The notes: a model not told the origin generated them from the sequence alone. Shown: positions 1 to 12,777, counted from the first letter of the stretch. The stretch is DNA of 64,000 bases from Tubiluchus corallicola (GCA_030141605.1 JAQGDQ010000059.1:62001-126000), one strand, 5' to 3'. Translations and numbers: made by a program.

Positions 1-1633
1 ATTTGATTAAGAAAACATTGTCGTGTAACATTAACAAATCTACTAAAGTTAGCATCCCCTTTCAAAGTAGACCAGTTTGCATTTGGAAAATTAAAATCTT
101 TGCACAAGGTCTTCTAATGAATGCCACGTTCTGTAGTGATGGCAGCACTCTGGGTCCTTCCATTTCAGGGATTAGTCCACAATTAGCGGATCATTGTGAA
201 TATGGATTCGTATAGGGGTACAGGGTAATAGAATTGCACCCATTCCTGCCCTCTGCTTCAATATGCTGTGGTATTACAAGCCTATAATTTGATTCAAAAG
301 ATTCCCGAGCGTGCAACCTTACTCTTCATACATTACTAATCAATATCTATGGTTTTAGTTTACAAGCTATTACAGGCTCCAATACTTCTTTAAATGATTT
401 ATTGACTTTTGTAACCACTGCCCGATTGCCTTCACCTTGCTTCTAAAATAAATGGTACCAGCAGTTGTGAAACTTGTGTTCTAAGCCATTTGAGTAAATT
501 GACTCAAATTAAATTGCCTGTCTGATGTGTAATTTCTTTGTAATCTAAATGAAGAACTGATATAAAACAGCGTGCGCTCATATATATTTGGTGCAAAGTA
601 GTGTAGTTTTACCTGAGATGAAAATACACGAATTGTTTAAAGAAGGGTTTTTCACTGAGCAGAAAAGCTTAGCAGCAACTCAGTTTGCTCTTTATTATTG
701 TACTGTTTCTAACTCTGTGCTACCAGACTGACTTAGTGCTTACCTCATAATCTCACATGCAAGATCTGCTAAAATGTCATTATTTAGCAAATGTGAGTAT
801 TTACTGAATGTACAATTTATACTGGCTTTCTTTTTCGTGCGGTTGGACTTGGGAAGCAGGGATAAAGAATCAGCGCACTTCTGATTGGACAGTTTTCAAA
901 GTAGCCACACCTTGTCCTTGAGGGTCATGATCAAAACTCTAATATTATGGTTTTACATTGGATAATATGCTGCTTGTTTTAGCATTTGCTGACGAATACG
1001 ACAATTTCATGAAACGTCTATGGCCATTACAATACAATATGAGCATATAATGTGTAGACGAACATTAACAGCAATAGCTTGTTGGGCAATTTGAAAGATT
1101 TGCAAAGTCTTTATGTTAAATGATATTTTGGAAATTAAAGGGCATGTGGTGCATGTATGAACTTGATGCCATTGAGAGCTAAATTATACAGCTAAGAGTA
1201 GCTATTACTAGTAAGAAAAAGAAATTCATTGATTCATGAGCCGTACGAGGTGGTAACTTATAAAGATATCCAGTTCCACCTCACCAATATAGTTATATAC
1301 AGCTCCTGCACCTTAAAAATTAGCACTGCACCCGTGTTAACAGCCCTGAACAGTGTGCTTCATGCGAGGAGGAATCAATATGACCTTGGATTTTAGAAAA
1401 AGAAAAGCTGTGAATGTAGAGTTAAAGAAGTTGAAATAGTCATTAGTACTTGGATATTTTTCTTTAGTCGAGGAGTATCATAAATCATATTGCTTTCAAT
1501 ACTGTGCTAGCATTACTGTTACTATTAATTGTAACTAACTTACTAACTGGGAACAGAGAAACCATAAAGTCTTAAATGGTTTTAAGGCTAATCGTAGTTT
1601 CATCTCGTCAGTTAAAAATTGTTTTTTTTTCAG
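1..1633. other. intron of CHM upstream of its second exon
   Basis: AT-rich sequence with no open frame matching the expected REP first exon on the + strand, and nothing I recognise on the - strand. Confidence 0.6.
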
Positions 1634-1700
1634 GAATGACAGAATGTATTATTGCTGCTGCATTAGCCAGAATTGGAAAACGTGTACTGCACATCGATAG
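1634..1700 (+). CDS. CHM: CHM coding exon (second of gene)
   Basis: Acceptor ttttttttcag, donor gtaagc. Encodes [20 protein letters not shown], the dinucleotide-fold glycine/helix segment. It starts with the last two bases of a Gly codon, so an upstream exon must exist. Confidence 0.92.
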
Positions 1701-4700
1701 GTAAGCTTTCCTGTAACTCACGTGAATCGGAATTATATAATGTTTTTGTCTGACATATATATATATATATATATATGTAAATGTTATTTATATACTCACT
1801 GTGACTAAACTCACTTTATTCACAACACTTTTCTTTGAAGAAATGATTATTATGGTGGTGCTTGGGCTTCGTTCAACTTGGATGGCATTCGCAAGTGGAT
1901 TGCCAAATACGAGGTGAGATGTATGCATATTTCTTGTAAATGTCACTCCAGTGGTTTTGGATCTGTTTCTTGCTTACTAACTATTGTATTTGCCATTCCT
2001 GTCATTTCTAGCTAACATTTTAGTTTACTTCTTGTTTTTTTTTGTAAGCGCTTAATATTTTTACGAGATTTCTACGATTTTTGATTACATTATCTATTTT
2101 TCCTGATGTTTTTAACAAAATATATATAATATACATTGGTGTGGTATGTGTAAGTTAAAAGGTGCAATTACTGACAAGTTAGCAAATTACTGTATTTTCC
2201 AAAGCTGCTGTCACTCGTACCATGCTCTTCCTTCGCAACAACAGGAGGAAAATGGCAAGGACCTAAATATGTTCTTTAATTACTATCTATTTCTTTCTGA
2301 CATTTTGTTTGGTTTAAGTAATGGCAGTCTGCAGTCATGAAATGAGCTCATCCATCAAAATGACAAACTAATTTTTTCTCAGTGTCTTTTGCATAAGAAG
2401 CTTTTAGTACTAGCTGATTAGTTCTTAAGTTTTGCAACTGACCTTTGAAGCTCCTTTAAAATAGTTTTACAGCTGGAGAGGTTACACAGTCCTTAGTAAT
2501 CGAAAACATTTTCCAAAACATTGAAGTAAGGCTGCTAATTTGCAAAAAAAAGTTGATGCAACCATTGCCCATGGTCCAGATCATTGTACTATATCCTTAT
2601 TACAACCAAAATTGCAAAATAAAAACATTAATTTACATTAATTTTGAATGATTGTTAGGGAGAAGCTGGACCATTAGTAGAACCAGAAATTCCTGAATTT
2701 AGTTCTCTGCTGCACTTTATTTCGTTGAACAAAAAGAAAGAAGAGAATGCAAAGGTGAGCATGAGCTGAACAAACATTTATGTATATAACATAATAACAC
2801 TGCCTATAAAAGACCATTTAAAGTCCATATAAAATAAAACACTATTTATAATACGTATATAAATATCTTTCAGAAAATCCTCGTCCATTTGTTGCTAAAG
2901 TGTTTTTGTGAGTGAGTTTGTTTATAGAAATGCTGGCATCTAAGTTCCAAATTAGTTTAGAAGTAAAGCACTGGTCTGATAAACTTGAATCATTTCTTAT
3001 TACCACCTTTCAACATTATCCTCTAACCGATTCTCTGTTAAATTTATTGATTTATTAGTTTCTTAGTATAGCTAATTTGTTTATTTATAAATAGCATTTC
3101 ATTATAATTTAACAATTAACATTATAATTTAGATTGGCATTTTAAACGAAATTTATGTATATGAGTCTATGTCTATGTTTCAGCCCTTGCAGGAAGTTGC
3201 TGAACCTGTACATCTTGCAAAAGAAGGAGAAAGGCTGTTAGATGTTCCGTTAGAGTCAAATAGTGTCAGAAATGTTGTAGAAAGAATTTATGTCAGGTAT
3301 GTTAATAAATAAATTGCATCGCTTAAACCATTAATAGCAACCTAATGATCGAACTAATTGTTAAGGTAATTTGCTCAAAGAGGAAATTAACCAGAGGTTT
3401 TTGATTATTTGCCAAACAATCACTCTTGTTCAAGAATTAATCAAGTTTTCTGATGCTGTAGTGTGATGCTTTATATGCTTTCTGAGCCTGTGAGAGGAGT
3501 GTGATTGTAGATTTCGAATTTAGTGCAGTTGTGGTATCTGAATTAATTATTATAAAATTGGCAATGGAGGATGGGGACCTTACAAACTGGAAGCCTTAAT
3601 TGAAGCTAACAATTGTTGATCACATTAAATTGCTGGATAGCTTACTTATTTTTTATACTGTACATGTATAATGTAACATTTTTTGGTAGTAGTTTTACTA
3701 ATTTTCTTTCTGGTTTAACCTTGAAGTAGCAGTTTGATGCTGTGGTCTTTATAAAGTAAAATAAACAGAAAAGTAAGTAAAGAGCAACTTTTTTAACATA
3801 CATGCCTTTCCATGAGATTTTCATTTGTGAAAAGAATATTAGTGCAGTGTCAGAGTAAGGCCGCATATCTGGAAGAGTCTGCTTAAAAAAGTGAATATTT
3901 TGTGATCCTTGTGACATTTATTAAGTAAGAGTAATAACACATAACCCGTTTATGTTAAGGACTTGTTTCTATCTTATTTTTGTAGATTAAAAGCAAAAGA
4001 ATGTGAAAAAACTCATACGTCACCTTCAGATGAAATTGTTGATGATGAAAAACTCACTTGTGATGAACTGACAAGCACTGAACCCACTAGTTCACTTGCA
4101 GAACCTTGTGTATCAGCAGGTTTAAACAAAGATGAAGCAGAAAGTTGTCAAAAACAAGTTATTGCAGATCCTGTTAAAAACGTGGACGAAGCGTCTCAGT
4201 CTGGTGCTCACTTTGAAACTCCAACAATTACACAGACTGATAATGAAGCAGTGATTTCTGATTCTACAGTAAAAGAGGAATCTGAACTGTCTGTTGAAGA
4301 GCCAAGAGAACTTTCTAATTTGGATTGTGAGGAAGCAACCGACTTTAAGGAAAATGGAAGGAATGCTGAAGAAATAGAAGATGATGATAAAGCAAATGAC
4401 AGTTCTATTTCGGAAAACCAGCCAGTTTCTTCGGGTAGTACAAATTAAATTGTTTAGATAACATTAACATTGGCTTTGATTTTGACAGAATTTGTTTCAT
4501 CTAGTTGGTTTGAAAAGGCATAATATTTTGTAAAAATATTGGATCAAAAATAATATTTAGGCAGAATCAGTTTAGTCCCACGTTTTTCGACCTCTTAATA
4601 TGAAATACGAATAGAAGTTCTTGAAATATAAGTACAATCTATAAATGTGGAAGAGTGTGATAACTAATTTAACAATGCCTTTGCTGTAGTATATATCTAT

Positions 4701-7700
4701 TGAAAATGTATTTTAACTTACATGCAAGCAAGTAATCCTCCAAGTTTAGTTATGGTTGAAAATATGTTTTACTATATTACTAGCCTTACCTTTCAGTACC
4801 CATAACAGTTGAGCTCGGTAAAAATGAATGGACTTGGGAGAGCTTGCAAAAAGAATGGCGACGATTCAATCTTGACTTAACACCCAAGTTACTTTTTTCT
4901 CGTGGGTCACTGGTAGAACTCCTTGTGTCTTCGAATGTGGCACGTTATGCAGAGTTTAAGATTCTAAACAGGGTGCTAACAATGCTTAACGGTCAGCTCG
5001 AACATGTAATTATTTACTTTTTTATATTACCACATAATTCTGCCTAAGTTGCATTATAAATATAATAGTTTTTTCCATTCTGCTTGCACAGCTCTTGGCT
5101 TGTATGGATAAATTTTAGGTACTGCATCATGTACAGGTACTTTCGGATACTTTTGTGGGTGCATCTTTGGATTATGTTCTATTAGATTATATTATGACCA
5201 TTGCTACATTAATGGTTTAACAATCTTAATTTCTATATTTATTTTACAAAAAAGCAGTTTTGATAAGTTGTGCATTTATTTCCCCTTCACTATTTTTTCC
5301 TGCTGAAGCCATCTGCCATGAGTAATTTTTAAGTTATCTTATTAACCTCCTGTATGCTGATTGTGTGTTTTAAAATAGTTTTAGTGATGTCTCTGAAAAA
5401 CCTTCCATTTTGCCAAATTTAGTCTTTAACGTGTTTTGCTATGTAAAAATAAATTCCATTTACATCTAGGTGCCATGTTCTCGTGCTGATGTGTTCAGTA
5501 ATAAGAAGGTGACTGTTGTGGAAAAGAGAATGCTAATGAAGTTTATTCAATTTTGCCTTGGTTATGAGAGAGAACCTGAAAAATATGCAGGTATACTTCT
5601 GTGACATTTTCCACCTTAAAAAAATTTGTAGCAATGGAAATATTTAAATTCTCATTAGGTTCAATGTTGATGTTAGTTACCATAACTTTTTGCTCTCCAT
5701 AACATATATGATTAGCTTGGTAGCTGCCATCAGGGACTATGTACAGAGGGTATAATTTTTTTTCACTGTATATAGTTGTTATTGTTACCCTTGGTTTGAT
5801 GTGTGGCGATACAATTTAGATATAGTGCAGGAATATCTGCATTTGCCTAAACTTTTTGCATTTTTGCTAGAAACTGTTGAGACCTAGTCAATTAAGTATG
5901 GGACAGGAAGTTTGGGAAGGAGTTTACAGTTCCCCACACAATTTAAATACTCTAACTCTAATCCTAATCCGCTTCACGAACTAATTTCTTGTATGTGGGA
6001 ATTGTAAACTTTAGCCATTGTTTGTACTATTAGTAGATGGAAGAGCATGTGTTGACCTGGAAGGTTTTTTGGATCTTATTTTACATACACAGTGGTTAAC
6101 AATATAGCTACAATTCCACTTCATTCAAATTTTTCTCGTGGATAGTACCTGGAGAAGACATACTTGGCAATAGTTCACTCATAATGTAATGTTAATCATA
6201 ATGAATAACACTGAAAGTCTATAGGAGCTTAAATGAACCCACCGTGTAGTGCCTAGCTGTTTTTCACTATGCCTTTAAGATCACTTTGCCAAAGCATTAA
6301 ACCATTGTAGTGGGATGTTGGTAGGACAACTGTAGAACAACTAGCCTTCGACATTCATTTTGTAAATTGATAGGCCTGGTTTGGTTCTACTTTCAGGGTA
6401 TCATTATCTTTAACACTGTCTTTGAATATCTGCTACTTCGCTATTTTTGAGTTTTCAGAGTTGTTTGTTGTGTATGTTTTTATTCTGTTATCTGTTTCTT
6501 GTTTCTATGTTCCATTGTGATAAAAGTAGCTTGTGAATTGTCGTTTTGTTATTTGTGTACTATTATTTATATTTGATAATTGTTCTTTCATTACGAATCG
6601 TAGATTGGAGTGACCGACCATATTCCGAGTTTCTAAAGTCACAGAAACTTACACCTAGTCTTCAGCATTACATTCTTCATTCCATCGCCATGGTAACAGA
6701 TTTGGCTACAACAATGGAAGGACTTGTTGCTACAAAGCGTTTTCTTCATTCCCTCGGGCGTTTTGGCAATTCTCCATTCTTGTGGCCAATGTATGGTAGT
6801 GGAGAATTGCCACAGTGTTTCTGCAGGTCAGTTAATGTTTTATTATTTTGTTAAAAAGAATTAAGCTCATGAATGTTTTTGTAGTCACATGTTTTTATTA
6901 GAAGATTCTACATAATTTGAGAAGAGTTTTCTGTATCCAGCCCTCGATTAAAAAATAAAATACCTGTCTACACCTGATGAAGTGTATTTTCCGAAAGCTA
7001 CACTTTTCCATCCCTTTAAGTTTTTTTACCAATTAAAATGTGGTTTTGCACATGGTTTATAAGAGTTCCGTGTTTTAAAACCTAGATCCTTTTAATTTTT
7101 TCTTTCATAAATTTTGCGCAGAATATCTGCAATGCAGTTTGATGCATATCATTTGCATAAGCAATATTGAGATTGAGCCTCTATAAATACACAGCGAGTA
7201 CAATTTCATAATTTGAGCCTTGCAAGCACTGTATACTACCATTCTTACTGCTAATTCAAGCTTACAAATCTTGCGCTTCTTGCATATATATGCTGTATTG
7301 CATCCTGTAACTAAAGACATCCGAATCTCTTTATTTGTCACTTTTGGGGCAGTCATCGATTTATTATGCTGCATTAAATTCATTAATGCATTGACTTGTT
7401 ATGCTGCATAATTTGCTTTTGTTTCTCGTACATACGTCTTACTTCTGAGTGATAGGTCCATGATTAGAAAACAGTTTTTCATAGTTGTTAATTTGCTTTA
7501 TATGTTTTACTAGTATAAATAATTCTTCGCTTTTTTTGTTTTTAATTTAAAATAATACTTTATTTGCATATGACTCAATTAACATCTATAACAGCTCATT
7601 AATCCACTTTGTAAGCAGAGCATAAATTTGTTGAATGATTATACAGTATACACGTATAATATTTGTGGCAGGCTGTGTGCAGTGTTTGGGGGCGTATATT

Positions 7701-10700
7701 GCCTTCGACGAATGCCTCGACAGATTATAGTAAACTCAGAAAACCGATGCACAGGTATCATATGTAATGAGGGTCAGCGTATAGAGTGCCAATGGCTAGT
7801 GATGGAGTCAAGTTATGCACCTTACGAATATTCATCGGATAATGAAGCTAATCAATGTTATTCCAGAGCCATTCTTATTACAGGTAAGTTCATATTCTCA
7901 TGTGCGTGCATTTACATAATTTGCTATAGGCTTTTTAAATGAGATACCTTGTCAATATTCAATTTTATCAGAAAGCATTGAGTCTGTAACCTACAGATAA
8001 TTGTAGGTTTCTAGCAAATTAATTTCTTGAAATGATGCAAAACGTTGATACTTTTTTAAAGTTAACTTAAAAGTAAACATAACAGAAAATAAAAAAATAG
8101 CCATTGCCTAATTGATGAATAATCGTTTAAATATTAGTTTTGCCATATGCTTTAGATTCTATTGCACAGATATTGTTCTATGAACTATGAATTTTCAATT
8201 TTTTAAACAGAGTTGTGTTCAGTTGATCAGGTATCTTGATGCTTAATATTTTTTCCTGTGGAACTGCTGATTGCATACAACTTTAAATATGAAGTAAACC
8301 TGTGGAGATACAATATTTTTAATTTTATAATTATAATTATGGTGAAAAAATGTTCATGTTAATATAACTTATTCTAGTAGCCTGTTCTATGACAAAAATT
8401 CTTAAACTGAATTTTTTTGCGTTACCTGTATAGATTTAAACAGTCATACTCATGTTACTCATGTTAGCCGCTATAGCCTTGAGAGTGCCATATTATTAAT
8501 GGCAAAGTAAGGAGAATCACCATATTTCCTGGTAATCTATGTTACAAAAGTAATGTATGACAATATTGCTGAACTAGTGAACTGTCTAATTACTATTCAG
8601 ATCAAAGCAGTTGTTTTACATTACTCACTATCACAAAAAAGTAGTGTTATTACAGTAATGTTTTAGCTGTTTGGTACCCAACACTATAAAGAAGTGATTA
8701 AAAATTCCTTGGAACCACCGTAGTTATACCTTTTTTGGCAAATAAATTTTAGTTCTCATATCAAACTTAGAAACTAGTAGTCATTTTTACTCAAATTTTC
8801 ATTTTTCATGGTACGTTCAGCAAGTCTTACTTTAATTTTCTTTCAGACAAATCTGTGCTGGATGAAGGCAGCGAGGATCGTCAGCAAGTAACCTTACTTA
8901 ACATACCAGCCCTGCAAGACGGCTGGTCCCCTGTGAACATTATTGAGTTAGGTCCCTCCACGATGGCATGTCCGCGGGGAACTTGTAAGTACTCTATTGC
9001 CAGATGATGGATTCTCTTCAAAATTGATTGCAGTATACCAGCAATTGATGTATATTTATTCCAATGTTACTAACATTGGTCAGTGAAGTTTTTTCATTGG
9101 GCATTATCACTTGTCATACATTACCGTTAACATGAATGCTGCATTATATGTGAAAAACCTTAGAAATTATTCTTCTTTGTCCCAAGTGTTTGGAACTGCA
9201 CAAATTTATTTTTTACATTAATACCTGCATTATTAATTCTTCATGTGTTTTTTTTGCATTTATTGCGACTTTACAAAATTTATATAACGGTTTAAAAAGA
9301 AGTCTTCACGAGTAGGTTAAATAAAGTGAATAAGAAATGTGTAGTTGTTATTGATCATTTGTAAAAACTGAAAAAATGGTTTACATTTGCTTTACTAATA
9401 TTTTATATTTATATTTTGCATTAGTGTAAAAAGCTGTGTTAGTGTATGTGGAAGCAATGGTTGCTTTCTCGTCATTTTGGAGTTTTTGGTTTAGTTTAAT
9501 GTAGCTTAATGATAGAACATTCAATTGCCAATTATGCTGCCCGTTTTCTTTTTCAGATGTTGTGCACATGCGATGTCGGGCATTGGGTAATGCTGAACAC
9601 GATTTTCAACCTATTATTCAAAAACTGTTTCAAGTTTCTAAACAGTTAGGTAATTGTTAAATTCTGTTATACTGAGTGATGTGTAGAATGCAACAAAAAT
9701 GCCCAATATTTAGGATGTAATATTGTTTTTGCGTATGTAAGACTGTATGCCTAGTACAAAAATTTCATAGTATGAATGTATGATACGACAGTTTTTTTCA
9801 TTAATAATTACTTGAGTTTGCTTGCATGTTGCAAGTAGCGTGTTTGACTTGTAAGTTGTAACAAACACCAGTCTATAACGATCATTGGATCTAGTTAGTA
9901 TAGACTTCTTTCAGTTTTTCTTGTTTTGATTAAGTTGCAACTGGAGAGTATTTTTCTGAGGTGACTTATAATTCTTAGTTTTTAGATCATTACTGTATTT
10001 CAGAAAAAAACCCAATTCTTTATTTAGATGATGATAGTGAAGATGAGGACACTGAAAAGGAGAGCGCAGATATCCGACCTAAAGTATTGTGGGCTGTGTA
10101 TTTCAACGTCTTTGATACAGCTGAACCTGGTGTTGCTGCTGCTGCACCTAGCAATATTCCAGACAATGTTATAACATGCTCAGGTCCAGATTGTACATTA
10201 GACTTTGAGCATGCTGTGCAAGAAGTGAGTAGAGTTTTCAAGCCAAATCTTTAGACACATGTACTTCTAAAAGGAAAGTGTTTTAAATTATCAGTAATTA
10301 ATTGGATGCCGTCTTTGATGTTTTTCAAAATCATTGCCGGTAGTTTTTCAAGCTACGTGTCGTTTCAAAAACTTTCTCTTCTTTATGTTTACAGTTTAAC
10401 GTTTATTCGATACCAAGGCATTTTTTTATAAAATAGGCAAAAGCATTGTTCACACAAGTATGTCCCGATGAGGAATTCCTACCGCGTGCACCTGATCCAG
10501 AGGAAATCGTCTTTGGGGAAGACGAAAATACCACGCCCACCGATGGATTCCAAGAGTTACCAACAGATGATGCTGAGAGGTCAGAAAATAATGAAATTGT
10601 AGCCCCTCCAGATCCGACACTTGGTCGTCCAGGAGCAAATCAGAATGATAACGGAGGAGGAGGATTTTATGAAAACCGAGAAGGAAGAACCCTGGAAGGC

Positions 10701-10706
10701 ACCTAA
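1634..10706 (+). CDS. CHM: Rab escort protein (Rab geranylgeranyltransferase component A), 5' partial, 13 exons
   Basis: CHM/REP binds newly made GDP-bound Rab GTPases in the cytosol and presents them to Rab geranylgeranyl transferase, then carries the prenylated Rab to membranes. Seen here: the GDI-family nucleotide-fold start ([20 protein letters not shown], then [10 protein letters not shown]), the segment [65 protein letters not shown], the late block CSGPDC and the acidic tail after CPDEEFLP. Thirteen exons join with matching phases into 760 codons plus stop. The missing first exon should encode the initiator Met and about 15-20 residues ending just before the first Gly; I found no match in 1-1633, so it lies before the window. 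The protein is longer than vertebrate REP because of a 150-residue acidic exon. The gene converges with FRY. CHM versus CHML cannot apply outside vertebrates, so this should be the single REP. Confidence 0.95.
1755..1776. repeat. (AT)n microsatellite
   Basis: Eleven AT units in the short intron between the second and third CHM exons. Confidence 0.95.
1841..1913 (+). CDS. CHM: CHM coding exon
   Basis: Completes the split Arg codon, then [19 protein letters not shown]. Donor gtgaga. The YYGG motif is typical of the GDI/REP family. Confidence 0.93.
2659..2754 (+). CDS. CHM: CHM coding exon
   Basis: Phase 0 at both ends, 32 codons beginning [20 protein letters not shown] and ending in a lysine-rich stretch. 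Acceptor ttgttag, donor gtgagc. Less conserved than its neighbours; called from open frame, phase and order. Confidence 0.8.
3184..3296 (+). CDS. CHM: CHM coding exon
   Basis: Starts phase 0 with [19 protein letters not shown] and ends on two bases of an Arg codon. Acceptor tttcag, donor gtatgt. Frame and phase agree with both neighbours. Confidence 0.8.
3986..4434 (+). CDS. CHM: CHM acidic insert exon
   Basis: About 150 codons dominated by Glu, Asp, Ser and Thr, with no recognisable fold, filling the position of the variable insert of REP proteins. Acceptor tttgtag; donor gtagta at 4435 leaves a single G that joins the next exon to give Val. If the intron is not removed, the frame stops 12 bases later at TAA 4446-4448, giving a short form that lacks all the Rab- and transferase-binding regions downstream. 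Confidence 0.85.
4797..5005 (+). CDS. CHM: CHM coding exon
   Basis: Encodes [19 protein letters not shown] and [11 protein letters not shown], among the most conserved REP/GDI segments. Acceptor ctttcag, donor gtaatt; ends in phase 0. Confidence 0.95.
5470..5590 (+). CDS. CHM: CHM coding exon
   Basis: Encodes [20 protein letters not shown] and [13 protein letters not shown]. Acceptor catctag, donor gtatac; ends after one base of an Asp codon. Confidence 0.95.
5922..6009. repeat. short inverted repeat in CHM intron
   Basis: Arms gtttacagttccccaca (5922-5938) and tgtgggaattgtaaac (5994-6009) are complementary with one mismatch and a one-base gap, separated by about 55 bases. It could be a small hairpin element; no target duplication was established. 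Confidence 0.6.
6604..6826 (+). CDS. CHM: CHM coding exon
   Basis: Encodes [36 protein letters not shown] and GELPQCFC. Acceptor atcgtag, donor gtcagt. This is the strongest family signature in the gene. Confidence 0.97.
7672..7883 (+). CDS. CHM: CHM coding exon
   Basis: Completes the Arg codon and encodes [20 protein letters not shown] through YSRAILIT. Acceptor gtggcag, donor gtaagt. Confidence 0.97.
8847..8984 (+). CDS. CHM: CHM coding exon
   Basis: Encodes [20 protein letters not shown] and [13 protein letters not shown]. Acceptor tttcag, donor gtaagt; ends after one base of a Tyr codon. Confidence 0.94.
9557..9649 (+). CDS. CHM: CHM coding exon
   Basis: Encodes [20 protein letters not shown] and [10 protein letters not shown]. 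Acceptor tttcag, donor gtaatt. Confidence 0.93.
   Translation: MLCTCDVGHWVMLNTIFNLLFKNCFKFLNS
10004..10224 (+). CDS. CHM: CHM coding exon
   Basis: Acidic start ([14 protein letters not shown]), then [13 protein letters not shown] and [18 protein letters not shown]. Acceptor atttcag, donor gtgagt; ends phase 0. Confidence 0.95.
10437..10706 (+). CDS. CHM: CHM terminal coding exon
   Basis: Encodes [20 protein letters not shown], then an acidic and Gly/Asn-rich tail, stop TAA 10704-10706. Acceptor aaatag. Confidence 0.95.
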   Translation, partial: AKALFTQVCPDEEFLPRAPDPEEIVFGEDENTTPTDGFQELPTDDAERSENNEIVAPPDPTLGRPGANQNDNGGGGFYENREGRTLEGT

Positions 10707-11265
10707 ACTTTAGATGTTTGAACACCAAATTATTGAGTCATTTTCTCTATTTCATCGTTTAAATGTAATTATGTAAAGTCTTCTTATATATGAGACTTTG
10801 ATCAGATAGAAATTATAGGATAGATAGGTGTTTCAGATTCACAACGTGGGTAAAGAACACATGGCATTTACTGTTACATTTCCATGATGATAGAAATTTT
10901 ACATACCTTGTTGTAAATATTTTATGATATGCAAACTTGTATTTTCATGAAGTTTTGATGTCGTAATGGTGTTAAATGCCAGCAAGCAGAGTTTACTTGT
11001 AAGTTTTTTTGAAGCTTGCAGTTAATAATGAAATAATGTACATCCTCTTAATAAGTTAACAGTCTAGCTTTTTGCATATTTACGTATACAGGACTTGTGA
11101 TTTTAGTTAGTGTTAACAGTATATATACCATTTGTGCATTTTGTCTCACCGCATTTTGTTCAATTGTATATTTTTGTGCCTTTAAGTGCATTCTATTCAA
11201 ACGACTGACAAGAGACCTAGCGCAGAATGAAGTGTGTAACTATAGTAATAAATGGCAGTGGTTGG
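10707..11265 (+). other. CHM: CHM 3' UTR (estimated extent)
   Basis: Runs from the stop to just past the first good AATAAA at 11247-11252. No coding signal. The end is inferred from the signal only. Confidence 0.5.
11247..11252 (+). terminator. candidate polyadenylation signal for CHM
   Basis: AATAAA about 540 bases after the CHM stop, the first canonical hexamer on this strand downstream. Confidence 0.5.
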
Positions 11266-11395
11266 TGTCTAGACTTCAATAGGTTTTACTCATTTAACCG
11301 TGAGTTCAGATATAGCTTGATATCTATTCTGTAGTTAAATGAATGATGGCAATTAATATAAATACAAATTTGGTAAGTTTTCTTTAATAACCATG

Positions 11396-11512
11396 ACTAT
11401 TACATAATTTATAATCGAAAGTTTAAAGATGGTAACTATCACATAATTTATAATCAAAAGTTTAAAGATGGTAACTATTACATAAGTTATAATCAAAAGT
11501 TTAAAGATGGTA
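11396..11512. repeat. 39-bp tandem repeat, 3 copies
   Basis: Copies at 11396-11434, 11435-11473 and 11474-11512, differing at only a few positions; each ends gtttaaagatggta. It lies between the two convergent genes. Confidence 0.95.
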
Positions 11513-12364
11513 ATGTGATTAGTCTTTCTGTATTAATTATCTGTTCATTATCTATTATCTAAGTTGCGCTTCTGCTTAATGAAATGTAATATAACATGTT
11601 GTATCCATTTTTCTTTTGTGTATCAATATGGATCGAAATTTTCTGAAACAATTCATCTTGGTTTCCCTGCCATCTCATCAAGAGTTTACTCCGTCCGACT
11701 ATTTTTCCTTATTAAAGGAGGATTTTGCACCCCGTCTTTATTGCCTCAGTATCTCATCTTAGGTATTATCCCCGATATGAACTAGGTTCCAGTCGCGGCC
11801 ACAACCTCTGCAAATTTGTTAGCCAAACTGTTGAGCACTGGACTGTGCTGAACTGTATAGAAAATTCCCTTTCTGCATAAACAAAGTACTAAGTGGGATA
11901 TTTTTACCTGAGAATGCTTTGTGCAAAATGTTGCTTAGTAATAATATTAATCAGCATGGCAAATACAGTATAGCACTTGCAAACTTATTCATAGATGCAA
12001 GATCTGACAAGTTGTTGAATCAACTTCATTGATGGATGATCACCAGAGTCCAGCAAAGAAAAGTCTAGCCTGTTTACAAAACAAACGGGCGATTTTCGTG
12101 AAACCTTCATATCAAGTTTTTTAAGCAAAGTCTAAGAATGGGGTTACTCTATTGAGTTTTTGTGTCGAACTGCCTGAATATATATCAATTGGAATGCTAT
12201 TTATTGTTGTCATGGGAATCCGTATCTTCGCAAGTGTCATTGAAGACACCGTTTATCGTTGCTTTGTCGTAAAAATTTAGCATACACAGTAATTGTAGTG
12301 TGATATCAAAATATAAAAACTGGCTAACTTGTTACAGGAATAGCAAGGACGAGAATAGCATCTC

Positions 12365-12777
12365 CAGGAATGTATCTACAAATAGGCTAACTTGGCTGTA
12401 GCCTAGGGCGCCAATTTTGAGAAGCACCAGTGTTTAGGTACTCTGTGTTAAAAAATTCCTATGCACCTCTAAAAATGTGTATTCTTTCATATCCCCTGTA
12501 AAGCGCATATTTTATAACACAAGCAGTTACCGAGGCTATTTTTATATAAGCTCCACTTAAAAATTATTACATAAACAGTACTACACTACAAGCAGTTGCA
12601 CGTCTGTCGTGTTATGCAAATGTATATAATTAACAATGACGACGTGGACACTAGGTCATAAAGCGGTACAAGTAACTGTGTGCAGCACTTCACAGATCCA
12701 TAATAGAGGTTTGTGAGCGACTGGGGCGGGGACTGAACCATCAGCCTAAGGCATTGTAATGTGTTGATACACCTCTG
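12365..12777. mobile_element. non-autonomous hAT-like element
   Basis: Begins CAGGAATGTATCTACAAAT and its other end read in reverse is CAGAGGTGTATCAACACAT, 14 of 19 alike. Flanking octamers agcatctc (12357-12364) and agcatcat (12778-12785) match at 6 of 8, as expected of an old 8-bp hAT target duplication. The inner left end (GGCTGTAGCCTAGGGCG) resembles one end of the element at 60129-60474. No open frame, so it needed a transposase supplied elsewhere. Confidence 0.62.

Noticed and set aside
4435-4448. TAA at 4446 read as the true end of CHM
   Set aside because: Splicing at 4435 restores the frame into eight further exons with strong REP conservation, so the stop is best seen as intronic or isoform-specific.
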